This document shows positions 31,665 to 41,289 of a DNA stretch of 64,000 nucleotides, piece by piece (the stretch's first letter is position 1; every line of letters begins with the position of its first letter). Origin of the DNA: Comamonadaceae bacterium. GTDB lineage: Bacteria; Pseudomonadota; Gammaproteobacteria; Burkholderiales; Burkholderiaceae_C. The notes beneath the pieces are model-generated. The model was not told where the DNA came from. It did not search any database and saw only the letters and a program-made list of their open reading frames with translations. The translations under genes and the position numbers were made by a program. The stretch covers positions 62,001 through 126,000 of the forward strand of contig JAIYBB010000007.1 in assembly GCA_027488735.1 (NCBI GenBank), read 5' to 3'.

Positions 31665-32486
31665 ATGACACGCTTGCTTGGTTGCGATTTCAGCAGCAGC
31701 CCGTCTAAACGCAAACACATTGTGATCGCCTGGGGCGAAGCCGCTGGGGACCGCGTTTTATTGAAACAGTTGCAGTTTTTTTCTTCTCTGCAAAATTTCA
31801 GCGAATGCTTGCACACACCCGGTCCTTGGGTAGGTGGTTTCGATTTGCCGTTTGGTTTGCCGCGCGAGTTGGTCGAAACTTTGGCATGGCCCACCGATTG
31901 GTTGGCATGCATGCATCACTTTACAAAACTCAGCCGCGAAGACATACGCGCGCAATTTGCTGCGTTTTGCAACCAACGTCCGGTCGGTGGGAAGTTCGCG
32001 CACCGCACCACCGACTTGCCTGCGGGTTCCAGTCCTTCCATGAAATGGGTGAACCCGCCGGTGGCGTTCATGATGCACGCCGGCGTGCCTTTGTTGATTC
32101 AAGCCGGTGTGCATTTCCCGGGTTTGCACGATGGCGATAAGCAGCGCGTGGCCTTAGAGGCATACCCGGGCATGTGGGCGCGACGTGTGTTGCAACGGCA
32201 AAGTTACAAAAACGATGCAGCGGCCAAACAAAACACTGAGCGCTGGCTGGCGCGCAAAAACCTGTTGCATGCCTTGGTCTGGGGCCACGACGATGTGCCG
32301 ATGCGTTTGAAGCTGAGCTCGGCCATGGCAGACACGCTGGTGGATGATGCCAGTGGCGACAGTCTGGATGCGGTGCTGTGCATGATGCAAGCGGCTTGGG
32401 CGCAACAGCGGTTTGAACAAGGCGACGCCTTGTATGGTTTGCCGCAAGACATGGACCGGTTAGAAGGATGGATCGTCAACGCATGA
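31665..32486 (+). CDS. DUF429 protein (RNase H-like fold)
   Basis: 273 residues from the ATG at 31665 (a GTG 9 bases earlier is in frame). Acidic residues placed as in DUF429: GCDFSSSPSKRK at the start, GFDLPFG, EAYPG and DDASGDSLDAVLCMMQAA. The fold is RNase H-like and a nuclease or nucleotide-binding role has been suggested for the family; no substrate is known to me. Overlaps the following GNAT gene. Confidence 0.8.
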   Translation: MTRLLGCDFSSSPSKRKHIVIAWGEAAGDRVLLKQLQFFSSLQNFSECLHTPGPWVGGFDLPFGLPRELVETLAWPTDWLACMHHFTKLSREDIRAQFAAFCNQRPVGGKFAHRTTDLPAGSSPSMKWVNPPVAFMMHAGVPLLIQAGVHFPGLHDGDKQRVALEAYPGMWARRVLQRQSYKNDAAAKQNTERWLARKNLLHALVWGHDDVPMRLKLSSAMADTLVDDASGDSLDAVLCMMQAAWAQQRFEQGDALYGLPQDMDRLEGWIVNA

Positions 32487-33061
32487 GCGAACAGGTGTTG
32501 GGACAAGTGATTGAAACGCCGCGCATGTGGTTGCGCTGCCCCATGCCGGGCGAAGGTGAAGCCCTTTACCAATGTGTGCAACAGACGCTGGCGCAATTGC
32601 AAACCTGGCCAGACTCGCTGCCGTGGGCGCAACAACCCCAATCACCGGACATCTCTGAAGACTATTGCCAGACTTGTTACGCCGCTTGGGTGATGGGCTT
32701 GCGTTGGCCGTTACTGATGTGGGACAAAGACACGGCGCAATTGGCGGGCAGTATTGGTTTTCACCACATCAATCACGACACCCAAACATGGCAGCTGGGC
32801 TATTGGTGCAGCCAGGCCATGCAAGGACAAGGCCGCATGACAGAAGCCGTGTCTGTTTTGACCACCTACGTGCAGCAGCATTGGCCGCAAGTGCGCATGC
32901 TGTGTCGCATAGACACACGCAACATCGCGAGCTTGCGCGTGGTGCAAAAAACAGGATTTGGTCTAGATAAGACAGAGTCGCTGGTGTCAGACAGCGGTTT
33001 GAGTTATGAGGTGCAACACTATGTGCTGGCGCGCGAGCTGCACACCGGGCAATCGGATTGA
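32483..33061 (+). CDS. GNAT-family N-acetyltransferase (RimJ/RimL-like)
   Basis: 192 residues from the ATG at 32483, whose ATGA overlaps the DUF429 stop (an ATG at 32468 is also in frame). RimJ/RimL-type GNAT: LGYWCSQAMQGQGRMTEAV holds the acetyl-CoA pyrophosphate-binding Q-G-x-G-x-M loop, and RIDTRNIASLRVVQKTGF is the typical C-terminal motif. Target protein or amine unknown. Its last 43 bp overlap the convergent thiF-like gene. Confidence 0.85.
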   Translation: MSEQVLGQVIETPRMWLRCPMPGEGEALYQCVQQTLAQLQTWPDSLPWAQQPQSPDISEDYCQTCYAAWVMGLRWPLLMWDKDTAQLAGSIGFHHINHDTQTWQLGYWCSQAMQGQGRMTEAVSVLTTYVQQHWPQVRMLCRIDTRNIASLRVVQKTGFGLDKTESLVSDSGLSYEVQHYVLARELHTGQSD

Positions 33062-33777
33062 CGCTGTAAGCGCATCTCGGTCCAACTCAGGTCTCGCCCG
33101 TCGAGCATTTGCAAACGCCCGGCCAATGAGTCGCCGATACCGGCCAGCAACTTGAGGGCTTCTGCCGCTTGCAGGCTGCCAATCACACCCACCAAGGGTG
33201 CGAGTACACCCATGGTGGCACAACTGATTTCTTCGGGCGCATCATCGGGCGGAAACACACAGGCATAACACGGCGAGAGTGGATGGCGTGCGTCATAAGT
33301 AGTGAGTTGTCCGTCAAAGCGGATCACCGCGCCACTGACCAATGGCACGGCATGGGCCACACAGGCTGCATTCAATGCATGACGGGTGGTGAAGTTGTCG
33401 GTGCAGTCCAGCGCCACATCGGCTTGGGCAACTTGTTGCTGCAACCAGTCGGCATCAGCACGTTGCGCAAACACTTGGACATCGATGTGCGGGTTGAGTG
33501 CCAACATGGACAGACGTGCTGACTCCACCTTGGGTTGACCGATACGCGCGGTGGTATGGGCAATTTGGCGCTGCAAGTTGGTGAGGTCCACCAGATCATG
33601 GTCTACCAAGGTGATGCGCCCGACTCCGGAGGCTGCTAAATACAGCGCAGCAGCGCTGCCCAAACCGCCTGCGCCTATGACCAACGCATGGCTGTTGAGC
33701 AGCTTTTCTTGACCGGTGTCGCCAAGCTCATTGAGCAGGATATGGCGCGAATAACGCAGCAGTTGGGAGTCATTCAC
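33019..33777 (-). CDS. ThiF/MoeB-family adenylyltransferase
   Basis: 252 residues. Rossmann ATP-binding VIGAGGLGSAAALYLAASG, Asp/Arg pair in LVDHDLVDLTNLQRQ, DCTDNF, and two Zn-binding CxxC pairs (CYACVF; CPVCSS). Adenylates the C-terminal glycine of a ubiquitin-like sulfur carrier (MoaD or ThiS). MoeB and ThiF cannot be separated from sequence alone; the placement after gpmA-ctpA is the one usually annotated molybdopterin-synthase adenylyltransferase in Burkholderiales. 3 bp after ctpA. Confidence 0.9.
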   Translation of the reverse strand: MNDSQLLRYSRHILLNELGDTGQEKLLNSHALVIGAGGLGSAAALYLAASGVGRITLVDHDLVDLTNLQRQIAHTTARIGQPKVESARLSMLALNPHIDVQVFAQRADADWLQQQVAQADVALDCTDNFTTRHALNAACVAHAVPLVSGAVIRFDGQLTTYDARHPLSPCYACVFPPDDAPEEISCATMGVLAPLVGVIGSLQAAEALKLLAGIGDSLAGRLQMLDGRDLSWTEMRLQRQSDCPVCSSRAST

Positions 33778-33780
33778 CCC

Positions 33781-35229
33781 TTATGGTTCCTTTTTTTCTA
33801 CCGGGCGCTCGGTCTGGGTCTTACTGATTTTGACCGGCTGGCGCTTCAAATGGTTGAGCGCCTGTTGTAACTGGAAGTCTTCAGCGCTACCGAACTCGGG
33901 TGTTTTGCGTTCATTGGCAGGCTTTTTGGATTCTTCTTCCAAGCGCTTGAGGGCTTCTTCGCGGGCTTTTTCACGGGTTGGGTCTTTGACCTCTGCGCCT
34001 TGGCCACTGTTGAGATGCTTTTCTAAATCAGCCTCGCGCGTGCGTAAAGCGGCATAAGGGCTGCCTTCGGCGGTATCGTCAACCAAGAGATCGGGAATGA
34101 TGCCTTTGGCCTGTATCGAACGACCGCTGGGAGTGTAGTAACGGGCTGTGGTGATTTTGAGCGCCGTGTCGGCCCCGAGTTGACGAATGGTTTGGACCGA
34201 GCCTTTGCCAAATGTCTGGCTGCCCAAGAGCACCGCGCGTTTGTGGTCTTGCAATGCGCCCGCCACGATTTCGCTGGCAGAGGCTGAGCCTTCATTGACC
34301 AGCACGACCAAGGGTACTTTTTTGTAGAAGTTTTGCGTTTTGCTGGCCAAGGTGCTGACCGTGTCCTGACCGCCTCGGCGCAGGTAATAGTCAGGTGCAG
34401 CCTTGAAGGTGAACTTGCTTTCTTCTAATTGGCCGTTGGTGGACACCACGGTCACATTGTCCGGCAAGAAGACGGCCGAAATGGCCACGGCAGCATCTAA
34501 CAGGCCGCCCGGGTCGTTGCGGAAGTCCAGCACCAAGCCCTTCATTTTGGGGTCTTGTTTGTACAACTCTTCGAGTTTACGGGTCAGGTCGTCGACCGTG
34601 CGTTCTTGGAATTGACTGACACGCACCCAGCCATAACCGTTTTCAATCATTTTGCTTTTGACGCTGACGGTTTTGATCTCTTCGCGAGTGATGGTGACCG
34701 GGAATGTGCGGTTTTCGTCTTTGCGCAAGATGGTGAGAACAACTTTGGTTTTGGGTTCACCGCGCATGCGTTTGACGGCATCGTTGAGCGTCATACCTTT
34801 GACCATAGCGTCATCAATTTTGGTGATCAAGTCGCCAGGCTTGAGACCAGCGCGGTCAGCAGGAGAGCCTTCAATGGGGGAGACGACTTTGACCAAACCC
34901 TCTTCTTGTGAAATTTCAATACCCACGCCGACAAATTTGCCAGTGGTGCCTTCGCGGAATTCTTTGTAGGATTTTTTATCGAAATATTGTGAATGCGGAT
35001 CGAGGCTTGACACCATGCCAGAGATGGCGTCGTTGATGAGTTTTTTCTCATCGACAGGCTCTACATAGTCTGACTTGACCATGCTGAAAACCGCCGCCAG
35101 TTGCTGCAGCTCTTCCAGCGGCAAGGGAGTCATGTTGGCGCGAGCCACGGTTTGAAGAGAGAACGTGGTGAGCGCGCCAGTCAGCGCGCCTACTGTCAAC
35201 CAACCTGCGATTTTGAGTTTCTGACCCAT
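33781..35229 (-). CDS. ctpA: C-terminal processing protease (S41 family, CtpA)
   Basis: 482 residues. N-terminal signal anchor (about 7-30), PDZ domain (about 100-175; SPADRAGLKPGDLITKID), S41 protease core with catalytic Ser in NEGSASASEIVAGAL and Lys in SQTFGKGSVQTIR, then a charged Lys/Glu-rich tail (about 400-482). Degrades or trims periplasmic proteins by their C-termini. Between gpmA and the thiF-like gene in a conserved cluster. Confidence 0.95.
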   Translation of the reverse strand: MGQKLKIAGWLTVGALTGALTTFSLQTVARANMTPLPLEELQQLAAVFSMVKSDYVEPVDEKKLINDAISGMVSSLDPHSQYFDKKSYKEFREGTTGKFVGVGIEISQEEGLVKVVSPIEGSPADRAGLKPGDLITKIDDAMVKGMTLNDAVKRMRGEPKTKVVLTILRKDENRTFPVTITREEIKTVSVKSKMIENGYGWVRVSQFQERTVDDLTRKLEELYKQDPKMKGLVLDFRNDPGGLLDAAVAISAVFLPDNVTVVSTNGQLEESKFTFKAAPDYYLRRGGQDTVSTLASKTQNFYKKVPLVVLVNEGSASASEIVAGALQDHKRAVLLGSQTFGKGSVQTIRQLGADTALKITTARYYTPSGRSIQAKGIIPDLLVDDTAEGSPYAALRTREADLEKHLNSGQGAEVKDPTREKAREEALKRLEEESKKPANERKTPEFGSAEDFQLQQALNHLKRQPVKISKTQTERPVEKKEP

Positions 35230-35362
35230 ATATGCCTTGCCTATGTTTGACGATCGCTGATACGGCGATTTAGGAAGATAGTTTACTGCCTATATGCTGC
35301 GCATCATCATCGGCTTGGGGCATAACCCCTGTGCGACTGAACAAACAAGCACTAGAGAACTC

Positions 35363-36049
35363 TCACAGGAAGTAATGCTTGAGCGGACGCAAATTCTCGT
35401 CCAACTCATATACCAAAGGTATTCCATTTGGAATGTTCAGGCCGACAATATCTTGGTCTGAGACGCCGTCCAAATATTTGACCATGGCGCGAATGGAGTT
35501 GCCATGTGCGCTGACCAGCACGCGTTTGCCGCTGCGTATAGCGGGTGCCAGCGAATCGTTCCAAAACGGCATGACCCGATCGATAGTGTCTTTGAGACAT
35601 TCGGTGAGCGGCACTTGGCCTGGCTGCAATTTGGCGTATCGAAGATCGTGGCGCTCGCATCTGGCGTCATCTGCCGTCAAAGCAGGGGGCGGCACGTCGT
35701 AACTGCGGCGCCAAGCGAGCACTTGCGCCTCGCCGTATTTTTCAGTGGTTTCAGTTTTGTTCAGGCCTTGCAATGCCCCGTAATGGCGCTCGTTCAAACG
35801 CCAGTGGTGGGCAAGCGGTAACCAACTGCGCTCCATGCTGTCCAAGGTGTGCCACATGGTGTGAATGGCTCGTTTGAGCATGCTGGTGTAGCCCAAGTCG
35901 AAATCATAGCCCTGGCTTTTGAGAGTGTGGCCGGCTTGTTTGGCTTGCTCCACACCAGTGGCGGTCAATTCAACATCGGTCCAACCGGTGAAGCGGTTTT
36001 CCAAGTTCCACAGCGATTCACCGTGGCGTATCAATACGAGCTTGTGCAT
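35363..36049 (-). CDS. gpmA: 2,3-bisphosphoglycerate-dependent phosphoglycerate mutase
   Basis: 228 residues from [15 protein letters not shown] (start 36049; a frame 6 codons longer exists). Phosphohistidine motif [21 protein letters not shown] and [17 protein letters not shown] match dPGM. Interconverts 3- and 2-phosphoglycerate in glycolysis. Divergent from the rhodanese gene and 133 bp upstream of ctpA. Confidence 0.96.
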   Translation of the reverse strand: MHKLVLIRHGESLWNLENRFTGWTDVELTATGVEQAKQAGHTLKSQGYDFDLGYTSMLKRAIHTMWHTLDSMERSWLPLAHHWRLNERHYGALQGLNKTETTEKYGEAQVLAWRRSYDVPPPALTADDARCERHDLRYAKLQPGQVPLTECLKDTIDRVMPFWNDSLAPAIRSGKRVLVSAHGNSIRAMVKYLDGVSDQDIVGLNIPNGIPLVYELDENLRPLKHYFL

Positions 36050-36125
36050 GAGAGAGAAACCTTGCAAAAAAAATCAATCCAAAAGGATTCTAGAATGCAC
36101 CACTGTTACCTGAGGGGTTAAGGGC

Positions 36126-36536
36126 GTGAATTTTTTAATCGATAACTGGATGCTATTGTCTGTGGCTGTGATTTCCGGCACCGCTTTATTTCTTCCTGCT
36201 CTCAAAGCCATGGGTACGCCCGGCTTGTCCCCCACACAGGCGGTGCTTTTGATCAATCGCGAAAAAGCCAATGTGGTCGATGTGCGAAGTGCCGAAGAGT
36301 TCGCCAGTGGCCATTTGATCGGTTCACGCCATGTGGCGGTTGACAAGATCGCCGCAGAGTTGACAAAAACAGTGCCTGATAAAAAACGGCCTTTGTTGCT
36401 GGTGTGCGCCAGCGGCATGCGGTCCCAAAAAGCCCAACGTATCGCCCTGCAATTGGGCTATGAAAAAGTCCACAGTTTGGGCGGTGGCTTGAAAAATTGG
36501 CAGGATGCCAACTTGCCTTTGGAAAAAATAGCCTGA
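36126..36536 (+). CDS. Membrane-anchored rhodanese-domain protein
   Basis: 136 residues with GTG start at 36126. One N-terminal membrane helix (WMLLSVAVISGTALFLPAL), then a single rhodanese domain with the active-site Cys loop VCASGMRSQKA. Likely a sulfur-transfer protein on the membrane. First of rhodanese-grxC-secB-gpsA. Confidence 0.9.
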   Translation: MNFLIDNWMLLSVAVISGTALFLPALKAMGTPGLSPTQAVLLINREKANVVDVRSAEEFASGHLIGSRHVAVDKIAAELTKTVPDKKRPLLLVCASGMRSQKAQRIALQLGYEKVHSLGGGLKNWQDANLPLEKIA

Positions 36537-36557
36537 ACCAACCCACACACAACGACC

Positions 36558-36818
36558 ATGCCACCCGTCAAGATGTACACCACCGCAGTTTGTCCGTACT
36601 GCACCCGCGCCAAACAGTTACTTAAAGCGCGCGGCGTGTCACATATCGAAGAAGTGCGCATCGATTTGTCCGACCAAGAGCGTGACCGCATGATGGCTTT
36701 GACTGGCAAGCGCACCGTGCCTCAAATTTTCATTGGCGATTTGCATGTGGGCGGCTGCGACGATTTGATGGCGTTAGACAACCAAGGCGGTTTGGTGCCT
36801 TTGCTTCAAGCAAGCTGA
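36558..36818 (+). CDS. grxC: Dithiol glutaredoxin 3
   Basis: 86 residues with CPYC active site (YTTAVCPYCTRAKQLL) and TVPQIFIGDLHVGGCDDLMAL. GSH-dependent thiol-disulfide oxidoreductase. Placed between rhodanese and secB, as in most beta- and gammaproteobacteria. Confidence 0.96.
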   Translation: MPPVKMYTTAVCPYCTRAKQLLKARGVSHIEEVRIDLSDQERDRMMALTGKRTVPQIFIGDLHVGGCDDLMALDNQGGLVPLLQAS

Positions 36819-36837
36819 GATAATCTTTTTTTAACCT

Positions 36838-36872
36838 AACCCGCTCAGGCTTTGATGCACAGCGGGTTTTTC
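36838..36872 (+). terminator. Intrinsic terminator between grxC and secB
   Basis: AACCCGCT (36838-36845) and AGCGGGTT (36861-36868) form a perfect 8-bp stem with a 15-nt loop and a TTTT run; ends 17 bp before the secB start. Probably a partial terminator uncoupling secB level from grxC. Confidence 0.65.
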
Positions 36873-36888
36873 ATGTCAGGAAGCCAAA

Positions 36889-37335
36889 ATGGCAGAAAAC
36901 CTCGAACCAGTTTTTCTCATTCAGCGTGTATATCTCAAAGACCTGTCTTTGGAACAACCCAATTCACCGGCTATTTTGTTGTCCCAAGAACAACCGGCGG
37001 TAGATATACAAATTGGGTTGGATTCCGAACAGGTGGCTGATGGCGTCTACGAAATCACAGTCACAGCCACGGTCACTGCCAAAATCACTGATCAAACCAT
37101 GTTTTTGGTTGAAGCCAAGCAAGCCGGTATTTTTGAAATCCGCCACATGCCAGAAGGCCAGTTACAACCCATCACCGGTATTGCTTGTCCCCAAATCATT
37201 TATCCCTATTTGCGCAGCAACGTCGCTGACGTGATTCAGCGTGCCGGGTTCCCGCCGGTGCACATGGCTGAGATCAATTTCCAAGCCATGTACGACCAGC
37301 AACAGCAAATGAAAGCCGAGCAGAACCTGCAGTGA
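36889..37335 (+). CDS. secB: Protein-export chaperone SecB
   Basis: 148 residues, standard length. [18 protein letters not shown] and the C-terminal [16 protein letters not shown] plus [16 protein letters not shown] are the SecB hallmarks. Tetrameric chaperone that keeps preproteins unfolded for SecA. Stop codon overlaps the GTG of gpsA. Confidence 0.97.
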   Translation: MAENLEPVFLIQRVYLKDLSLEQPNSPAILLSQEQPAVDIQIGLDSEQVADGVYEITVTATVTAKITDQTMFLVEAKQAGIFEIRHMPEGQLQPITGIACPQIIYPYLRSNVADVIQRAGFPPVHMAEINFQAMYDQQQQMKAEQNLQ

Positions 37336-38345
37336 AATTACTGATCGCCGGGGCGGGCGCATGGGGCACGGCACTGGCTATTCAAGCCAGCCAGCGGCAT
37401 GCGGTCACTTTGTGGGCCAGACACGCAGACCATGTGCAAGACATGGAGCGTTCACGTGTCAACCAACGCTATTTGCCCGGTATTCAGCTCCCCGATGCAC
37501 TTACCCTGAGCAACACGCCCTTGGCGCAACTGTTGCCTGCGGCAGATCTGGTGATGTTGGCTGCGCCAATGGCAGCGTTGCGTGGGTTGCTGAAAGATAT
37601 TTCAACCAGCGCAACGGATATCCCCGTGGCTTGGTTGTGCAAAGGCTTTGAGGCCCCACAGAACGCATCCAGCGCCGACGCGCACCCACATGGGTTGCTG
37701 GCGCATGAAGTGCAACAACAAGTGGCTGCAAACTTACAAGCCGGTGTGTTGAGTGGTCCGAGTTTTGCGCAAGAGGTGGCGGCAGGATTACCGGCTGCAT
37801 TGGTTGCTGCCAGCCGGCATGCCCATGTCCGCGATGCGTTGGTTCAAGCATTTCATGGCGGCAATTTGCGTATATATGCCAACGACGATGTCGTGGGCGT
37901 GGAAATAGGCGGCGCAGTCAAGAATGTCATGGCCATTGCCACCGGATTGTGTGATGGACTTCAGCTGGGCATGAACGCGCGTGCGGCTTTGGTCACGCGC
38001 GGACTGGCAGAGATGACGCGTTTGGGCATGGCCATGGGCGCACGTGCTGACACGTTCATGGGGCTGAGTGGTTTGGGCGATTTGGTGCTCACTGCCACCG
38101 GCGATTTATCGCGCAACCGACAAGTCGGCATGGGTTTGGCGCAAGGCCAGTCATTGCCACAGGTGTTGCATTCGCTGGGGCATGTGGCTGAGGGCGTTTA
38201 CAGCGCGCGCACCGTGGTGCAGCGTGCTGATGTGTTGGGCGTTGACATGCCAATTGCACAAGCCGTGGTGTCGGTGCTAGAGGGCAAGGCCCATGCCCGC
38301 GATGCAGTGGCTGCCTTGATGGGGCGAGGCGCCAAGGGCGAATAA
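37332..38345 (+). CDS. gpsA: NAD(P)-dependent glycerol-3-phosphate dehydrogenase
   Basis: 337 residues, GTG start in a GTGA overlap with secB. Rossmann loop [10 protein letters not shown], catalytic Lys segment [27 protein letters not shown], and [12 protein letters not shown]. Makes sn-glycerol-3-phosphate for phospholipids. secB-gpsA coupling is conserved. Confidence 0.97.
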   Translation: MKLLIAGAGAWGTALAIQASQRHAVTLWARHADHVQDMERSRVNQRYLPGIQLPDALTLSNTPLAQLLPAADLVMLAAPMAALRGLLKDISTSATDIPVAWLCKGFEAPQNASSADAHPHGLLAHEVQQQVAANLQAGVLSGPSFAQEVAAGLPAALVAASRHAHVRDALVQAFHGGNLRIYANDDVVGVEIGGAVKNVMAIATGLCDGLQLGMNARAALVTRGLAEMTRLGMAMGARADTFMGLSGLGDLVLTATGDLSRNRQVGMGLAQGQSLPQVLHSLGHVAEGVYSARTVVQRADVLGVDMPIAQAVVSVLEGKAHARDAVAALMGRGAKGE

Positions 38346-38365
38346 ACCAAGCGGCGCGTGTAGAG

Positions 38366-38389
38366 AAAAATTCAATGCATCGCATTGAA
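38366..38389 (-). terminator. Intrinsic terminator of panB-panC
   Basis: On the minus strand TTCAATGC, 3-nt loop, GCATTGAA (38371-38389) followed by TTTTT (38366-38370). Lies 15 bp past the panC stop; gpsA ends 20 bp away on the other side. Confidence 0.8.
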
Positions 38390-38403
38390 CCCCAAGGCGG
38401 GAC

Positions 38404-39261
38404 TCAGCGCTGAATTTCTACGTTATCAATCAGCCGTGTTTTACCCAACTTGGCCGCACCCAACACCACCATAGGCGCGTGGCTCAACGCAGTCACAGGA
38501 GACAAATCGGATTGGTGTCTGAGCGTCAGATAGTCGGGCGTCCAACCGCGTGCACGCAGTGCTTCCATGGCCGTCAATTCAGCGGCAGCCACATCAAACA
38601 ATCCCGCAAGTTTGGCAGTTCGTACCGATTGCGCCAATGTGTTCAGCGCCACAGACAGTTGCACTGCTTCAGCGCGCTCTGGCGGACTGAGATAGCCGTT
38701 GCGCGAACTCAGGGCCAAACCGTCGGGCGCTCGGGTGGTGGCAGCGGTGACGATATCAATCGGCATGGCAAGTTGCTGCACCATGTGCTTCAAGATCAAT
38801 TGCTGCTGGTAATCTTTTTGACCGAACACGGCCACCCCAGCACCGCCATTGAATACGCAATGAAAGAGCTTTAGCACCACCGTGCAAACACCGGTGAAAA
38901 ACCCTGGTCTGAATTCACCTTCCAGAATATTTGCCAGCGCCGGGTCAGGGTGTACTTTGAATGTTTGCGGTTGCGGGTACAACTGTGTTTCATCTGGTGC
39001 AAACAACACATCACAAGCTTGGGCTTGCAATTGCTGGCAATCGCTGTCGAAGGTTCGTGGGTAACTGGCGAAATCTTCGTGGGGCAAAAACTGCAAACGG
39101 TTGACAAATATGCTGGCGACCGTCACATCACCCAAGGGCTTGGCCAAGCGCAACAAATCCAAATGGCCTTCGTGCAAATTGCCCATGGTGGGCACAAAAA
39201 CGGGTTTTGTAAAAGCCATGAGATGGTGACGCAACTCGGCCACCGTGCGTGCTATCAACAT
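38404..39261 (-). CDS. panC: Pantothenate synthetase
   Basis: 285 residues from the ATG at 39259-39261 (MLIARTVAELRHHL). HIGH-type motif MGNLHEGHLDLLR, FGQKDYQQQLILKHM and ALSSRNGYLSPPERA. Joins pantoate and beta-alanine using ATP. Seven bp after panB; together they form the pantothenate branch. The beta-alanine enzyme PanD is not here. Confidence 0.96.
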   Translation of the reverse strand: MLIARTVAELRHHLMAFTKPVFVPTMGNLHEGHLDLLRLAKPLGDVTVASIFVNRLQFLPHEDFASYPRTFDSDCQQLQAQACDVLFAPDETQLYPQPQTFKVHPDPALANILEGEFRPGFFTGVCTVVLKLFHCVFNGGAGVAVFGQKDYQQQLILKHMVQQLAMPIDIVTAATTRAPDGLALSSRNGYLSPPERAEAVQLSVALNTLAQSVRTAKLAGLFDVAAAELTAMEALRARGWTPDYLTLRHQSDLSPVTALSHAPMVVLGAAKLGKTRLIDNVEIQR

Positions 39262-39268
39262 GAATGGC

Positions 39269-40114
39269 TTACCAAGCGTGCAGTTCGTTGACGGGAAAAC
39301 GTTTTTCTTTGACTGACTGCACAAACGCTTGCATGGCGCCCAGTACGCTGCCTGCTTCAGTCATGAAGTTATGCGCGAACTTTGGCACTTTGCCTTGGGT
39401 CACGCCCAGCATGTCGTGCAACACCAAAATTTGTCCGGCAGTGTCCACGCCAGCGCCTATGCCTACGGTCGCACAGGTCTTCAATGCGCGCGTGATCTCG
39501 CCCGAGAGAGCCGCAGGCACCATCTCCAGCACCAAAGCTTGTGCGCCCGCATTTTGTAGTTGCAATGAATCTTGCATCAATTGTTGCGCTGCAGATTCGG
39601 TGCGCCCTTGCACACGATACCCACCCAAGGTGTTGACGCTTTGCGGGGTCAAACCAATATGCCCACACACAGGAATGCCGCGCGTGACCAAAAACTCCAC
39701 TGTTGGGGCCAGCCAGGCGCCGCCTTCCAGCTTGACCATGTGTGCCCCGGCTTGCATCAACACGCTGGCGCTGCGAAACGCTTGTTCCGGCGTGGCGTAA
39801 GAGCCGAATGGCATGTCACCCAATACCAACGGGCGACCGTTTTGTTTTTGCAATCCGCGCGCCACGCATTCGGTGTGGTAGCGCATGTCATCCAGCGTCA
39901 CAGGCAGGGTGCTGTTGTGGCCTTGGCAGACCATGCCCAAGGAATCGCCCACCAAAATAATTTCCACACCAGCCAGATCGGCGACTGCCGCAAAGCTGGC
40001 GTCATAGGCGGTCAACATGGTGATTTTTTCGCCCTCAGCCAACATTTTCATCAGGCTGTGCAGGGTCATGGCGGGGCGTTTGCCGGCCGGCGGCGCAGAG
40101 GGTTGAACGCTCAT
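39269..40114 (-). CDS. panB: 3-methyl-2-oxobutanoate hydroxymethyltransferase
   Basis: 281 residues. Motifs [32 protein letters not shown] and [15 protein letters not shown] are those of PanB, which adds a one-carbon unit from methylene-THF to ketoisovalerate. First gene of panB-panC. Confidence 0.96.
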   Translation of the reverse strand: MSVQPSAPPAGKRPAMTLHSLMKMLAEGEKITMLTAYDASFAAVADLAGVEIILVGDSLGMVCQGHNSTLPVTLDDMRYHTECVARGLQKQNGRPLVLGDMPFGSYATPEQAFRSASVLMQAGAHMVKLEGGAWLAPTVEFLVTRGIPVCGHIGLTPQSVNTLGGYRVQGRTESAAQQLMQDSLQLQNAGAQALVLEMVPAALSGEITRALKTCATVGIGAGVDTAGQILVLHDMLGVTQGKVPKFAHNFMTEAGSVLGAMQAFVQSVKEKRFPVNELHAW

Positions 40115-40141
40115 GGCTGTGGTTCCTTCAGAGGTGAGATG

Positions 40142-40999
40142 TCAATGGGCTGGCGCGTATGCCAAACGGACATAAATCGGTGCGTAGGCTTCGGCTTGGG
40201 TGATGTCAACCAGCATTTCTTTGGCCAATTCAAGCAAGGCAATGAAAGTGACCAGCAGCACCGGCACGCCTTGTGAGGGGTCGAACAATTGCTCGAACTC
40301 TAGAAAGCGTTGGCCTTGGAGTTTTTTCAGCACGATGCTCATATGCTCGCGCACTGACAATTCCTGGCGGCTGATTTTGTGGTGTTGAACCAATTTGGCG
40401 CGTCGCAAAATATCGGCCCATGCCGCTTGCAAGTCGGGCACGGCCACATGTGGAAAACGCGGCTGCAAAGATTGCTCGATATACACCTGAGCGCGTAAAA
40501 AATCGCGGCCGTGTTGCGGAACGGCATTGAGACGCGCTGCCGCCAGCTTGAGTTGTTCGTATTCCAACAAACGGCGCACCAACTCAGCACGCGGGTCTTC
40601 TGGTTCCGCGCCTTCGGCCACTTTTTTCGGCGGCAGCAGCATGCGGGACTTGATTTCAATCAGCATGGCAGCCATCAGCAAATATTCGGCGGCCAACTCC
40701 AGGTTGGTTTTGCGAATCTCTTCCACATAGCTCAGGTATTGGCGGGTCATACCGGCCATGGGAATATCGAGGATGTTGAAGTTTTGTTTGCGTATCAGGT
40801 AGAGCAGCAAATCCAGCGGACCTTCAAACGCTTCTAAAAAGATTTGCAGCGCATCCGGTGGGATATACAAATCTTGGGGCATGGCAAACAGCGGTTCGCC
40901 ATACAAACGCGCCACCGCCACATGGTCTATGACCGAGGGCATGTGGGGCAAATCGGCATTCGGCCCACTGGGCCAGTTTGCCATGGTGGGCGTGTTCAC
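40142..40999 (-). CDS. scpA: Segregation and condensation protein A
   Basis: 285 residues. Kleisin: FEGPLDLLLYLIRKQNFNI near residue 60 is the ScpA N-terminal helix that binds the SMC neck, with YLLMAAMLIEIKSRMLLP following and a winged-helix C-terminus. Betaproteobacterial variant with a ~40-residue N-terminal extension. Part of the SMC-ScpAB chromosome organiser. Overlaps the DUF3460 gene by 4 bp. Confidence 0.93.
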   Translation of the reverse strand: MNTPTMANWPSGPNADLPHMPSVIDHVAVARLYGEPLFAMPQDLYIPPDALQIFLEAFEGPLDLLLYLIRKQNFNILDIPMAGMTRQYLSYVEEIRKTNLELAAEYLLMAAMLIEIKSRMLLPPKKVAEGAEPEDPRAELVRRLLEYEQLKLAAARLNAVPQHGRDFLRAQVYIEQSLQPRFPHVAVPDLQAAWADILRRAKLVQHHKISRQELSVREHMSIVLKKLQGQRFLEFEQLFDPSQGVPVLLVTFIALLELAKEMLVDITQAEAYAPIYVRLAYAPAH

Positions 41000-41205
41000 T
41001 TGGGTGTGTTGGTTTGGTAGACGTAGGGCTTTTGCGCCACGCGAGCGTCTTTGAATTCAGCTTGGTCTTGGCGGTTCACCGTTTTGTCCCACAACAGTGC
41101 GCGTCCTTGGCGTTGTTCGGCCTCCAACGTGGGTTTGTCGGCTTTGAGTTGCCGCAAAAAATCGGTGGTTTCAGAGGTGTAGGCCGGGCGGCTAAACAGG
41201 GACAT
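40996..41205 (-). CDS. DUF3460 small protein
   Basis: 69 residues from MSLFSRPAYTSETTDFL (start 41205). Short charged protein with FLRQLKADKPTLEAEQRQGR and ALLWDKTVNR, matching DUF3460, found next to scpA in betaproteobacteria. Cytoplasmic, function unknown. Its ATGA overlap with scpA suggests coupling. Confidence 0.85.
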   Translation of the reverse strand: MSLFSRPAYTSETTDFLRQLKADKPTLEAEQRQGRALLWDKTVNRQDQAEFKDARVAQKPYVYQTNTPK

Positions 41206-41289
41206 AAGCGTGTTTCCAATTGAGAGGGAGATTCTACTCAGTAGCAACCCGAACAGCGGTTTGCCAGTCTGACACCGCATTGTGGGATT